Notes under the pieces: model-generated | The model's database searches: none | Told to the model about the DNA's origin: nothing | What the model saw: only the letters and a program-made list of their open reading frames with translations | Assembly: GCA_900315635.1 (NCBI GenBank) | Contig: OMZV01000004.1 | Span: 1-64,000, forward strand | Source: an uncultured Prevotella sp. | Lineage (GTDB): Bacteria; Bacteroidota; Bacteroidia; Bacteroidales; Bacteroidaceae | Direction: 5' to 3' | DNA: 64,000 nucleotides | Part shown: one piece after another, positions 16,489-25,251 of the stretch | How positions within the stretch are numbered: the stretch's first letter is position 1 | How the letters are laid out: each line of letters begins with the position of its first letter | Made by a program: the position numbers and the translations under genes

Positions 16489-17550
16489 TCAATGTGACGA
16501 CTTATGGATCTGCATGAGCAGCAATCCAAAGGCGTCCCAGATAATTTCTCTCAACCGGCAGACTATGCTTACAGCCATACCGATGGCAGATGTCAGTCCG
16601 AACACTGTCACGGCAAGGGCGTAACCGCCCTCACGGGTACCGAGCTGCATAGGGATGAAGCCCAGAATATTGGCGAACAGCGACGTGAAGGCGAGTATCA
16701 GGAAACTATGGAGGAAGAGCAGCAGATGACCTCCCAGTCCTGTTCCTGAAGCTACGCCGAGCGACAAGAGGATGAAGAACACCTCGAAACTCTGCAGAAT
16801 GCGCTCGCTGAACTCCAGCAGGAAGCTCTTTCGGAACACCTTCGGGTTCTGTCCGCGCAGCTGGCTTATCTGCGCGTCGATGTTGTGGATAGCCTCGCCG
16901 TGCTTTTCCTCCATCCGGCGCGACCAGCGTTTCAACCCCGGCAGATGACCTGTTCCGTGGAGCATCTTCAGCACGAAGCCGTTGCGATAGCCCTTGCGGA
17001 AGACGTAAATGCCGGCATAGCTGAACAATGCACCAAATGCAAGAACTATGCCAAGTGGGACATTCATCTCGTCGAGACCGAAGCAGGCGAGAATGACATA
17101 GAGTACAGCCGCCGTAAACCAGAACCAGAAGTGGGTGTAAATGTGCGTCATGGTGAAGAGCAGGACCGACGATGTAGCACGCTGGGTCCCTACCCTCTCC
17201 TTCAGTTCCACTATCTTGTAAGGCTCGCTTCCCAGCAAGCCCATCGGCGTGAGGCTGTTGAGGGCAAATCCGGTGATACTCCACTTATAAATCATTCCCA
17301 GTCCGACGTTGCACGGTCCCTGACCACGAAGGATGATAAGCCACACGTAAGAACTTATAAGATAGAGCGGTGCCCACATCAGGAGTACTGCTATCGGCAG
17401 CCACCATGTGCCGAAAAGCGTATTGCGAATCTGTTCCCAAGTAACATGGAAAGAGAATATCATTATTACTATTGAGACCAATCCGAGGGCAAACATTGCC
17501 ATCTTGAATACAGTCTCACCAGAGAATCGCCTGCTTTTTTCTCTCTCCAT
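16489..17550 (-). CDS. YbhN/UPF0104 flippase-like membrane protein
   Basis: This 353-residue integral membrane protein has about eight hydrophobic segments and the lysylphosphatidylglycerol-synthase transmembrane region signature, including SITGFALNSLTPMGLLGSEP, SVLLFTMTHIYTHFWFWF and the late IPMQLGTREGGYALAV segment. Related proteins move or modify lipid-linked molecules. It lies 24 bp upstream of the CDP-alcohol phosphatidyltransferase on the same strand, so it may move an inositol lipid or its derivative across the membrane. That role is inferred. It is separated from the inositol-phosphate synthase by a 97-bp palindromic repeat element. Confidence 0.8.
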   Translation of the reverse strand: MEREKSRRFSGETVFKMAMFALGLVSIVIMIFSFHVTWEQIRNTLFGTWWLPIAVLLMWAPLYLISSYVWLIILRGQGPCNVGLGMIYKWSITGFALNSLTPMGLLGSEPYKIVELKERVGTQRATSSVLLFTMTHIYTHFWFWFTAAVLYVILACFGLDEMNVPLGIVLAFGALFSYAGIYVFRKGYRNGFVLKMLHGTGHLPGLKRWSRRMEEKHGEAIHNIDAQISQLRGQNPKVFRKSFLLEFSERILQSFEVFFILLSLGVASGTGLGGHLLLFLHSFLILAFTSLFANILGFIPMQLGTREGGYALAVTVFGLTSAIGMAVSIVCRLREIIWDAFGLLLMQIHKSSH

Positions 17551-17615
17551 AATGTCAATATAATTCCATTTTGCCCACCAAGGGCAGTTATCCTTTTAAC
17601 CTATTGAATATTAAG

Positions 17616-17712
17616 CAGTTTGTAAAAGATACCTTTTTACGTTCTAAAAGATGCCTTTTTACGTTCTAAAAGATACCTTTTTACGTTCTAAAAGATACAC
17701 TTTTACAAACTG
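17616..17712. repeat. 97-bp palindromic intergenic element (TAAAAGATACC family)
   Basis: CAGTTTGTAAAAG at 17616-17628 and CTTTTACAAACTG at 17700-17712 are perfect 13-bp terminal inverted repeats. Between them the unit TACGTTCTAAAAGATACCTT recurs, with one copy reading GATGCC. Related elements lie at 28439-28531, 35422-35504 and 45919-46011. Confidence 0.85.
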
Positions 17713-17792
17713 TTTGACGGTCTTTTGCAATGCGTTTGACCATCAGATGTATTTCTGTTTAACTTTTTCTCGTGTTGGAAGAGGAGACTTCG

Positions 17793-19100
17793 TTAGTCTA
17801 TTTCCTCATCTGCCTCATAGCCGCCCATCTCACGAATGGCGTTCTTGAGCATAACGTACTGGTCGAAGAGGTTGTTGACAGCTTCCTCGCCCTTAGTGTA
17901 ATCGTGCATAGGGCTCTTGAGGAAGAAGCTCAGGAAGCGCTGTATGCCATAGCGTCCGGCACGTGCGGCGAGGTCCATGAGCAGTGTCAGGTCGAGCAGC
18001 AGCGGTGCGGCGAGGATTGAGTCACGGCAGAGGAAGTTGATCTTGATCTGCATCGGGTAGCCCATCCAGCCGAAGATGTCGATGTTGTCCCAGCCTTCCT
18101 TGTTGTCGTTGCGTGGCGGATAATAGTTGATGCGAACCTTGTGGTAGATGTTGCCATAGAGGTCCGGCTGGTCTTCCTTGCGGAGGATTGTCTCGAGAGT
18201 AGAGAGCTTTGACACCTCCTTGGTATGGAAGTTTGCCGGCTCGTCGAGTACAAGTCCGTCACGGTTGCCGAGGATGTTGGTCGAGAACCAGCCGTTCAGT
18301 CCGAGGTTGCGAACCTTCAGAATAGGAGCAAAACCACTCTTGACGAGGGTCTGGCCGGTCTTGAAGTCCTTGCCTGCGATAGGCATCTTGACCTTCTCGG
18401 CAAGTTCCCACATAGCCGGAATGTCGACTGTGGTGTTAGGAGCGCCCATGATGAATGGTGCGCCTTCGGTAAGTGCTGCGTAAGCATAGCACATTGACGG
18501 AGCAATATGCTCACGGTCGTCGTCCTTCATTGCCTTCTCCAGAGCGTCGAGAGTGCCGTGGTACTGCTCGTTATATGGTACGTAAATCTCGGTTGATGCA
18601 GCCCAGATAACGACGATGCGGGCGCAGTTGTTCTCCTTCTTGAAGTTGCGGATGTCTTCCTTCAGAGCCTGAACCATGTCCCAGCGGGTCTTGCAGTCCT
18701 TGACGTTGTCGCCGTCGAGGCGCTTAGCGTAGTTCTTGTCGAACGCAGCCTTCATTGGCTTGATAGCCTCGAGCTCGTCGCGGACAGGCTCAATATCCTT
18801 TGCTTTCAGTACCTCGGCATAGACTGCTGCCTGATAGGCATTCTGTGGATAAACATCCCATGTACCGAAGACGATGTCGTTGAGGTCGGCAAGTGGCACA
18901 ATGTCTTTATAGTGGAGATACTGCTTGTCCTTGCCACGTCCAACACGAATCTTGTCATATTGGGTCATTGAGCCGATTGGCTTCGTAAGTCCCTTACGGG
19001 TCATCAATACACCGGTCATAAAGGTTGTTGCTACTGCGCCACAACCTACAACCATGATACCCAGCTTTCCATCAGCTGGCTTTACGTTTGTTGCTTTCAT
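17793..19100 (-). CDS. myo-inositol-1-phosphate synthase
   Basis: This 435-residue cytoplasmic enzyme converts glucose 6-phosphate to inositol 1-phosphate with bound NAD. The Rossmann start GIMVVGCGAVATTFMTGVL, the segment IVVIWAASTEIYVPYN, and GKDFKTGQTLVKSGFAPILK with GWFSTNILGNRDG are all characteristic of the synthase family. It is the first gene of the inositol-lipid set and has its own promoter at 19278-19307 with a leader of about 170 bases. Inositol phosphate would feed the phosphatidyltransferase at 15445-16464. No inositol-phosphate phosphatase gene is visible nearby. Confidence 0.93.
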   Translation of the reverse strand: MKATNVKPADGKLGIMVVGCGAVATTFMTGVLMTRKGLTKPIGSMTQYDKIRVGRGKDKQYLHYKDIVPLADLNDIVFGTWDVYPQNAYQAAVYAEVLKAKDIEPVRDELEAIKPMKAAFDKNYAKRLDGDNVKDCKTRWDMVQALKEDIRNFKKENNCARIVVIWAASTEIYVPYNEQYHGTLDALEKAMKDDDREHIAPSMCYAYAALTEGAPFIMGAPNTTVDIPAMWELAEKVKMPIAGKDFKTGQTLVKSGFAPILKVRNLGLNGWFSTNILGNRDGLVLDEPANFHTKEVSKLSTLETILRKEDQPDLYGNIYHKVRINYYPPRNDNKEGWDNIDIFGWMGYPMQIKINFLCRDSILAAPLLLDLTLLMDLAARAGRYGIQRFLSFFLKSPMHDYTKGEEAVNNLFDQYVMLKNAIREMGGYEADEEID

Positions 19101-19277
19101 TTTATTGTAGAGTTTTTAGACTTGGTATCTATAATTTCTTTAATCGATTAATTGCTTCCTTTTGCTTAATGCATATTCACTTTCAAATAGAATTCTCCGC
19201 TTTTTATGAAATGTTCTATAACGAAGAAAAAATGTTCCATTTTGGAAACCCAAGTAGTTAAATCGAGTTTTCAACTG

Positions 19278-19307
19278 CAAAGGTATACTTTATTTTTCTA
19301 TGTTCAA
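19278..19307 (-). promoter_or_regulatory. Promoter of the inositol-phosphate synthase gene
   Basis: On the minus strand TACCTTTG (19278-19285) is preceded by TTG (19305-19307) at a 19-bp spacing, a good Bacteroidetes promoter. It implies a 5' leader of about 170 bases in which I saw no obvious riboswitch structure. Confidence 0.7.
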
Positions 19308-19347
19308 CACATTTATTGTCTTATTTAACAGCATTTAAATATATTAA

Positions 19348-20472
19348 TTACTTCAAAATAAGTACCATACCGGGTCGAAGGCCTTGTCTGTCCTTTTCCC
19401 ATTTGTATGGATTCCGGAATGTTCCCATCGGACGGGCACGCACTTCGAAGGTCCGCTTGTCATAGCCTTCCTTAGCCTTCGTTGCCTTCCAAGTGGAGCA
19501 TTCGTCCTCGACCTGAATATAGTAGACGGAGAGTTTGTAGTCCTTCTTGTAGGTTGGCGAGTAGGCTGTGATAACGCTTCCCGTGTGCAGACCGTTCAAT
19601 TTGTCCTCACGGATGTTGAATGTGCCCCATACATCATCGAGAATGTTAAGGCTCATTATGGCTGTTCCGTTGGCTACATATTCGCCATCGTGGATGTATA
19701 TTTTGTCAACTTCGCCGTCCATCGAGGCTATCTGAACAGTTTCCTTAAGGAGTGACTTCACCACATCAGTACCACTTCGGGCAGCCTTTGCCTGCTCGGC
19801 GGCAGCAAGGCGCTGTTCCTTTCGCGCTCCGTTTACAGCCATTTCATACTGGCTCTTCGCAGCATTGACCTGTGCCTCAGTGGCTTGCATTGCAGCCAGG
19901 GCTTCGTCACGCTTCTGTGCTGTTGTTACTCCTTCGTCATAGAGGGTCTGCATTCGCTTGTACGTCTTGCGGGCAATGTCGCGGGCAGCCTCAGCCTGAG
20001 CGACGAGGTCGGACGATGAGCGGATGTTCTCCCGGCGCTCGCCATTGTCGGTCATGTCACTGATGGCTTGGGCGGCGGCAGCTGTTGCCTGGGCGGCTTG
20101 TTCCCGGGCGTTGACCTCGGGGGCCTCAAGTATGGCAAGGGTATCGCCGGCATGGACGCACTGTCCTTCCTCAACACAGAGCCTTTTAACCCGTGCCGAC
20201 ACCTTGGCGGCAACTTTATACTGGCGGGCATCGACCTGTCCTTGTATTTGTTCGGGCTCGTCACCGAAGTATCTGAGTCCGATAAAGGCAACGCCGAGGA
20301 CTATAATGACGAAGGTACCAAAGGCTAGGACGACGCTGAGTATCTGGCGGGTGGTAGCGTTGAAGACCTTGTTGTTTGTCGAACTCTTGTTTTTGGCAGC
20401 ATTTAGCTTTACCATGCCGTCACCTTGCGACGGCTTCTGATTGCTTGTGTTCTTATTATCTTTCTTCTTCAT
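19348..20472 (-). CDS. HlyD-family membrane fusion protein (efflux adaptor 1)
   Basis: This 374-residue periplasmic adaptor has a charged cytoplasmic start, one membrane segment (about residues 46-68, ILSVVLAFGTFVIIVLGVAF), a biotinyl-lipoyl domain (YKVAAKVSARVKRLCVEEGQ), an alanine-rich coiled coil (about 130-230) and a beta-barrel domain with DGEVDKIYIHDGEYVANGTA. It would link an inner-membrane pump to an outer-membrane channel. It is the last gene of an operon running HlyD, permease, permease, HlyD, and lies 61 bp after the second permease. It resembles the adaptor at 23026-24066, which suggests duplication. No TolC-type gene is present. Confidence 0.88.
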   Translation of the reverse strand: MKKKDNKNTSNQKPSQGDGMVKLNAAKNKSSTNNKVFNATTRQILSVVLAFGTFVIIVLGVAFIGLRYFGDEPEQIQGQVDARQYKVAAKVSARVKRLCVEEGQCVHAGDTLAILEAPEVNAREQAAQATAAAAQAISDMTDNGERRENIRSSSDLVAQAEAARDIARKTYKRMQTLYDEGVTTAQKRDEALAAMQATEAQVNAAKSQYEMAVNGARKEQRLAAAEQAKAARSGTDVVKSLLKETVQIASMDGEVDKIYIHDGEYVANGTAIMSLNILDDVWGTFNIREDKLNGLHTGSVITAYSPTYKKDYKLSVYYIQVEDECSTWKATKAKEGYDKRTFEVRARPMGTFRNPYKWEKDRQGLRPGMVLILK

Positions 20473-20533
20473 AACTCTTGAATTTATGTTCTACATATAT
20501 ATAAAAATGTATAGGGATACTGTCCGGGGATTC

Positions 20534-21691
20534 TTATTTACCCATCATTTTCTGAATGTTCTTGAAGTAAACCAGGCAGGCTGTACCGAAATAGAAGGCT
20601 GTCTGAATCCACAACCCGATGTAGATATTGGCTATATCGTGAATGCTGCAACCCATAGTCATTATCCTTACATAGCCGTTCATACCCAATGTCGACGGGA
20701 AAATGTCGGAGAAGTAGCGCCAGAACTGGGGCATTGCCGACCGTGGCCATGACACTCCCGAGAGGAAAACCATCGGCACCGACATGAAGACGAATATCAA
20801 GATGCAGTCCTCACGGCGGTATATGAGTGACGAGAGGGTAATGGCAAAGAAGATACACGCCAGCAGGTAAGGGATGATAAACAGGACGAATGTTCCGTAA
20901 TCGCCCATCGTCGGCAGCCGGAACGAGCGGTTGACGAATGTTACCATATAGACTGCCTCGACGAAATAGAGTGGAAAGTAGACAAGTGCCTTGCCCCAGA
21001 CAATAGGCATGACGCGCTTGTAGTGGAAGTCGAACGGTATGACGCTGCCCATGTATTTCTCACGGGTGTTTCCCATTTCCATTCCTATGCCGAGCAAAAG
21101 GGTCTGCTGGATGATGAGCATCAGGATAGGCGGAATGAGGAAGGCGGCAAAGCCTTGCTGTGGGTTGTACATCGATTTGTGCTCATAGAGTATCGGCATC
21201 TTGGTTATTTCCTCGTCACGGGTAGTGATGGAGCCCAGTCTTTCGACCTTGATGTCATTGTTCATATTGAGTGAGACATCGGTGCAGGCAAGGAGGAATG
21301 CCTTGTAATAGAGCATTGAACTCATGTCACAATAGAGTCCTACCTTGGTCTGATTGCCATGACGGAGGTCATATTCGAATGACTCCGGTATCTGTATTAT
21401 AGCGTATGCGTCATGTTCCTTTATGGATTGCTCGGCATCCTTGACATTGCTGAATGTCCCGATAATCTTGACATCAGGGGTCCCGTCGACATTGCTGATG
21501 AACTCGCGGGAGAGTGTCGACTTGCTGTCATCGACCACGGCGGCAGGTACGTCACGGTAAACTTCATTAGTGTAGACGTAGGAATAGAGCAGCGGGTAAG
21601 CCAAGGGAACGAATACTATGAAGATAAGTATTCCCTTGTCTCGAAGCACTGTCCGTACTTCATCATACCATATATATAATAGGTTCTTCAT
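20534..21691 (-). CDS. ABC-2 type permease (efflux pump membrane subunit 1)
   Basis: This 385-residue inner-membrane protein has the ABC-2/YhgE-like layout: one N-terminal membrane segment (GILIFIVFVPLAYPLLYSYV), a large external domain with VPAAVVDDSKSTLSREF, and five C-terminal membrane segments starting near QQGFAAFLIPPILMLIIQQT. Such subunits export lipids, drugs or polymers and usually need a separate ATPase, which is absent here. It lies 45 bp after the larger permease and 61 bp before adaptor 1. The two permeases are probably a heterodimer. Confidence 0.85.
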   Translation of the reverse strand: MKNLLYIWYDEVRTVLRDKGILIFIVFVPLAYPLLYSYVYTNEVYRDVPAAVVDDSKSTLSREFISNVDGTPDVKIIGTFSNVKDAEQSIKEHDAYAIIQIPESFEYDLRHGNQTKVGLYCDMSSMLYYKAFLLACTDVSLNMNNDIKVERLGSITTRDEEITKMPILYEHKSMYNPQQGFAAFLIPPILMLIIQQTLLLGIGMEMGNTREKYMGSVIPFDFHYKRVMPIVWGKALVYFPLYFVEAVYMVTFVNRSFRLPTMGDYGTFVLFIIPYLLACIFFAITLSSLIYRREDCILIFVFMSVPMVFLSGVSWPRSAMPQFWRYFSDIFPSTLGMNGYVRIMTMGCSIHDIANIYIGLWIQTAFYFGTACLVYFKNIQKMMGK

Positions 21692-21736
21692 TATTAGTCG
21701 AATTCAAAGTTCAAAATGCTATATTCAAGATCATGA

Positions 21737-23014
21737 CTACTCCAGATATTTGAATTTCTTGAATGCCTTGTGATAGCGTGGGAGCACCAGCAAAGGCAGC
21801 AAGGTAAAGCCTATCAGTGTCATAACTGAGCCCCAGACATATTGCAAAGAGTAGTTGTCGAGGGCAAGGTTGACATAAATGAGATAGTAATGTCTCAGAG
21901 GGAACCATGCGGCAAGGAATCTCAGATATGGCGACATGGCTGTTACCGGGAATGTAAATCCGCCCAGTGAGAATGACAGTATGCCCCAAAGTGAACAGAT
22001 ACACATCGAAAGGCGCATCTCGCCTGCCATCAGTCCAAAGAGGAATATGCCGAAGCCCTGTGTGGACAGTACTGTAAGGACACTCAGCCCGAACATCTTC
22101 CATATTCCACAGTTACACGGATAGCCCAGATACTTGAAGAACCAGACATCCATAAAGCAGAGGATCGTGGTGTAGATGACCGTCTGGGGCAATAGCTTTG
22201 CTGCCAAGGCGAGTGCCGGGCTCTTGCCGGAGATGATATAGAGCTTTATCTGCTGTTCTGTTTTCCACTCCAATCCGATGGTATATGTGGCGGTAAGCAT
22301 TATCAGAAGGATTATGATTCCCGGCACAAGCATATTGCTGAGATAGACCGAATAGTCGAGGAATGAGTTCTTCAAGGGGTGAGTCTCGATGGCTATCGGC
22401 TGTATCTGCCCCATTACATTCTCGTCCCTTAGCCCATGCCCCCATAGGTTGCTTCGCGTCAAAGCTAGACCGGCAAGTGCTCCGGTAGTCTTCATGTCCT
22501 TGAAAAGAAGGTTGGCGGGAACGAAGTAGGAGTCGTTGGTATAGAAGGAGATAGTCGGCTGACGTGATGACTCACAGTCTTTTGTAAGTCCCTTCGGCAG
22601 ATAGAAGAACGCATATATCTTCCTTTCCTGCATTGCCTGGCGTGCCTCGGAGAAGTCATGATAGACATATTTGACATCTGTTTCCTGAAAGGCATTGAGC
22701 AACCGGCACACAATTCGGGTTACGTGGGTATTGTCCTCGTCGACGATAGCAGCCGGAAGGCGTTTCGGCAGACCCTTCATCATCAGCGTGGTAAAGAAGA
22801 AAATGCATGCAAGAGGCGCTATAATCATGCAGAAGAGGAACAGCGGACGCTTGCTGTACATCTTTATTTCCCTACGGTTTATGTATATAAAGCGGCGGCG
22901 CCGGACTATAAATTTACTCACCAAACCTCCCCTAAGGGGAGGCTTTTGATTACCTAGGGAATTCGAAACGCCATCATGCATCTTGCTTTGGTTATCATTC
23001 ATATCTCTTATCAT
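21737..23014 (-). CDS. ABC-2 type permease (efflux pump membrane subunit 2)
   Basis: This 425-residue inner-membrane protein has the same layout as its neighbour: a first membrane segment at about 56-76 (PLFLFCMIIAPLACIFFFTT), an external domain with LPAAIVDEDNTHVTRIVCRL, and five C-terminal membrane segments. The first 50 residues are odd. They include KPPLRGGL, encoded by the palindrome CCTCCCCTAAGGGGAGG at 22926-22942, which looks like an intergenic repeat read as protein. Translation may begin later, for example at the ATG encoding MYSKRPLF (residue 52). It lies 11 bp after adaptor 2. Confidence 0.82.
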   Translation of the reverse strand: MIRDMNDNQSKMHDGVSNSLGNQKPPLRGGLVSKFIVRRRRFIYINRREIKMYSKRPLFLFCMIIAPLACIFFFTTLMMKGLPKRLPAAIVDEDNTHVTRIVCRLLNAFQETDVKYVYHDFSEARQAMQERKIYAFFYLPKGLTKDCESSRQPTISFYTNDSYFVPANLLFKDMKTTGALAGLALTRSNLWGHGLRDENVMGQIQPIAIETHPLKNSFLDYSVYLSNMLVPGIIILLIMLTATYTIGLEWKTEQQIKLYIISGKSPALALAAKLLPQTVIYTTILCFMDVWFFKYLGYPCNCGIWKMFGLSVLTVLSTQGFGIFLFGLMAGEMRLSMCICSLWGILSFSLGGFTFPVTAMSPYLRFLAAWFPLRHYYLIYVNLALDNYSLQYVWGSVMTLIGFTLLPLLVLPRYHKAFKKFKYLE

Positions 23015-23063
23015 AAGACTCTATCTTAATTTTGATGATTAAACATCCTCTCCTTGGGGGAGG
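22926..23063. repeat. Two short GC palindromes near the permease start
   Basis: CCTCCCCTAAGGGGAGG at 22926-22942 and CCTCTCCTTGGGGGAGG at 23047-23063 are related hairpins about 120 bp apart. The first lies in the apparent N-terminus of the permease and the second in the C-terminal codons of adaptor 2. They look like small repeat elements that landed at the gene junction. Confidence 0.6.
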
Positions 23064-24066
23064 CTTGGAGAGGAATCAAAATCGCCGACTGACCATCATG
23101 GACGTTCTTCAAAGGCTTAATGGCACGCGCCCTGACTTCAAAAACCTTCAAGTCGATGTCATCAAGGGCACGGGTTGCCTTCCATGAAGCAAAGTCGCCG
23201 GCATTATTTATTCGTGTAATTCGAGCCTCAACAGTATCGCCCACCGACGGACGGTATATCTTAACATGAGTTCCATAGTCGAGTCCTACAAGCTTGTCTT
23301 CGGTAAAATAGAATGTAAACCATGCATCATCAGTCTCAACATTCATTATTGGCGCACCGGTTCCGACTATCTCGCCGGGCTCAACAAACACCTCGGTAAC
23401 GACTCCGTCTTGCGAAGCTGTAAGCACAGTCTCGTCGACAAATGACTTAACTTCTGCTATTTTAGCCGTTGCATTGCGCACAGCTGCAGCCGAAGCACGT
23501 TTTTCTTCCTTGCGGGCACCGTCAAGAGCCGCGAGATATTGCTCATGTCTGCTCTGCGAAGCGGCAACAGCAGCATCATAGTCAGCCTTTGCCTCGTCAC
23601 GTTTCTGCTCCGCAATAACACCTTGCTGATATAGTTTCTCCATTCGGTTGTAAGTCGTTTTAGCAATAGCGACCTTAGCCTGAACCTGTTGCCAAAGGTC
23701 ATGGGCACTGTTGATTACCTCCTGCCGCGTGCCATCATTAACAAGATCATTGTTTGCAATGGCAACATCACGCGACGCCTTGGCACTCTGCTCTATGGCA
23801 TTGACTTCCGGAGCTGACAGATAACAGAGGGTATCGCCCTTGTGAACACGGTCGCCCTCATGGACGCAAAGCCTGACGACACGGCTTGCCACCTTAGTAG
23901 CGACACGATAGTCGGTGGTTTCAAGCTGTCCCTGAAGTGTCGGCTTATGCTCAGGAATACACATTCCTATTATTATAGCCACTCCCACAGCAAAGAGAAG
24001 GATGATTGCCGTGAGCAACACCTTGTTGTGGAATATTATCTGAAATACTCTTTTGTTGTTCATCAC
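23026..24066 (-). CDS. HlyD-family membrane fusion protein (efflux adaptor 2)
   Basis: This 346-residue adaptor has one membrane segment (about residues 14-34), a lipoyl domain (YRVATKVASRVVRLCVHEGD), a coiled coil (about 85-200) and a barrel domain with DGVVTEVFVEPGEIVGTGAP. It is the first gene of the four-gene efflux operon. An AraC-type regulator gene is divergent 192 bp away and is the likely controller. The last codons overlap a small hairpin repeat and encode QASPKERMFNHQN. ATG codons at residues 1 and 2 make the exact start uncertain by one residue. Confidence 0.88.
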   Translation of the reverse strand: MMNNKRVFQIIFHNKVLLTAIILLFAVGVAIIIGMCIPEHKPTLQGQLETTDYRVATKVASRVVRLCVHEGDRVHKGDTLCYLSAPEVNAIEQSAKASRDVAIANNDLVNDGTRQEVINSAHDLWQQVQAKVAIAKTTYNRMEKLYQQGVIAEQKRDEAKADYDAAVAASQSRHEQYLAALDGARKEEKRASAAAVRNATAKIAEVKSFVDETVLTASQDGVVTEVFVEPGEIVGTGAPIMNVETDDAWFTFYFTEDKLVGLDYGTHVKIYRPSVGDTVEARITRINNAGDFASWKATRALDDIDLKVFEVRARAIKPLKNVHDGQSAILIPLQASPKERMFNHQN

Positions 24067-24258
24067 TTATCTCGTTTTACTTTCAAAACATCTGCAAATT
24101 TCGCACTTTATATGGGTTTATTAGTGTCTTGTTTTTCTTCTTAATTCCCAAAAACAAGAAGTACTGGCTCATTCGAACACTTATTAAGCAACCGAGAACA
24201 CTGATATTGCAGAATTTTTCCGAAATTTGCAAGCGGAAACAAAAAACATTAAGTAGCA

Positions 24259-25158
24259 ATGAAAGACAATCAGATTGAACTTAAGGAATTGAACCTTGAA
24301 GATTTGAACAACAAGGATGGAATAGTGGACTACTATGACGGCGATGTCGCATTCATCGACAACATACGTAATCTGACCAATGTGGCACCTATATATGCCA
24401 AGATGAACTTTATAATATTGTGTACTAAAGGGCGCATCCAGTTCAACATCAACGACGAGCCACTGATGCTGACTGAACAGCAAGTACTGCTCAGCGCACC
24501 GTTCGTAATACTGGACAACTATCTCTTCAGCCCTGATTTCGAATGCAAGATACTATGCCTCAGCGACGACCTTATCCACGCCATGCTCGGCGATCAGGTG
24601 AACGTGTGGAACCTGTCAGTCCATAACCAGCGCACCAACATCATCAAGTTGCCGGAGGAAGACCAGCAGCAACTCGTTTACTACTATGAGCTTATCAAAT
24701 TCAAGGTAAACCACCCGCAGCGCCGCAACAGCACATTTATACTTCAGACGATACTCCAGGCTATGTTGCTGGACATGCTTCCACTATTAGAGGACAAAGA
24801 GAATAATGTCGAAGAGACGCCGGTATCACATGGCAAGACCATCTTCGACAACTTTCTGAGTCTCCTTTCAGAAAAGAAAGTCAAGCATCTGCCTGTCGAC
24901 GCATACGCTTCCGAATTGAACATCACGCCAAAGTACCTGACTATGCTGTGTACAAAATACAGCGGACGACCGGCTAGTGACTGGATAACACAATATACCA
25001 AAGAGGACATCAGATACAACCTCATGCACACCCGGTTGTCGATAAAGGAAATAAGCTCCAAGCTTGGATTCCCTAACATCTCATTCTTCGGCAGTTATGT
25101 CCGCCGTCTGTTCGGAGTTTCGCCAACACAATTGCGAAACCAGATAGCCAAAGACTGA
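24259..25158 (+). CDS. AraC-family transcriptional regulator
   Basis: This 299-residue regulator has an N-terminal cupin-like sensing domain (about residues 25-170) and a C-terminal AraC DNA-binding domain. The first helix-turn-helix is VDAYASELNITPKYLTMLCT and the second is SIKEISSKLGFPNISFFGSY, followed by VRRLFGVSPTQLRNQ, the usual AraC end. It is divergent from the four-gene efflux operon, so it probably controls that operon in response to an exported compound. No clear operator repeat was identified in the 192-bp gap. A hairpin after the gene separates it from the convergent serine palmitoyltransferase. Confidence 0.9.
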   Translation: MKDNQIELKELNLEDLNNKDGIVDYYDGDVAFIDNIRNLTNVAPIYAKMNFIILCTKGRIQFNINDEPLMLTEQQVLLSAPFVILDNYLFSPDFECKILCLSDDLIHAMLGDQVNVWNLSVHNQRTNIIKLPEEDQQQLVYYYELIKFKVNHPQRRNSTFILQTILQAMLLDMLPLLEDKENNVEETPVSHGKTIFDNFLSLLSEKKVKHLPVDAYASELNITPKYLTMLCTKYSGRPASDWITQYTKEDIRYNLMHTRLSIKEISSKLGFPNISFFGSYVRRLFGVSPTQLRNQIAKD

Positions 25159-25175
25159 TTGTTTATTGATAAAAG

Positions 25176-25231
25176 AAACGCTCTTCCAAGCCGAAACAGA
25201 ACTGTTCTTTGTCGGTCTGAAAGAGCGCTTT
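25176..25231. terminator. Bidirectional hairpin between araC-type gene and spt
   Basis: AAACGCTCTT at 25176-25185 pairs with AAGAGCGCTTT at 25221-25231 with one bulged C. A partial inner stem begins with CCGA and ends with TCGG. The gene on each side converges on it, so it can end both transcripts. Confidence 0.65.
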
Positions 25232-25251
25232 ATATAAAGATAAACCGTATT

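Noticed and set aside
16706-17284. 192-codon open frame in another frame within the flippase-like gene
   Set aside because: The flippase-like frame has consistent membrane segments and operon spacing; the alternative is rich in His, Pro and Arg as expected of an out-of-frame read.
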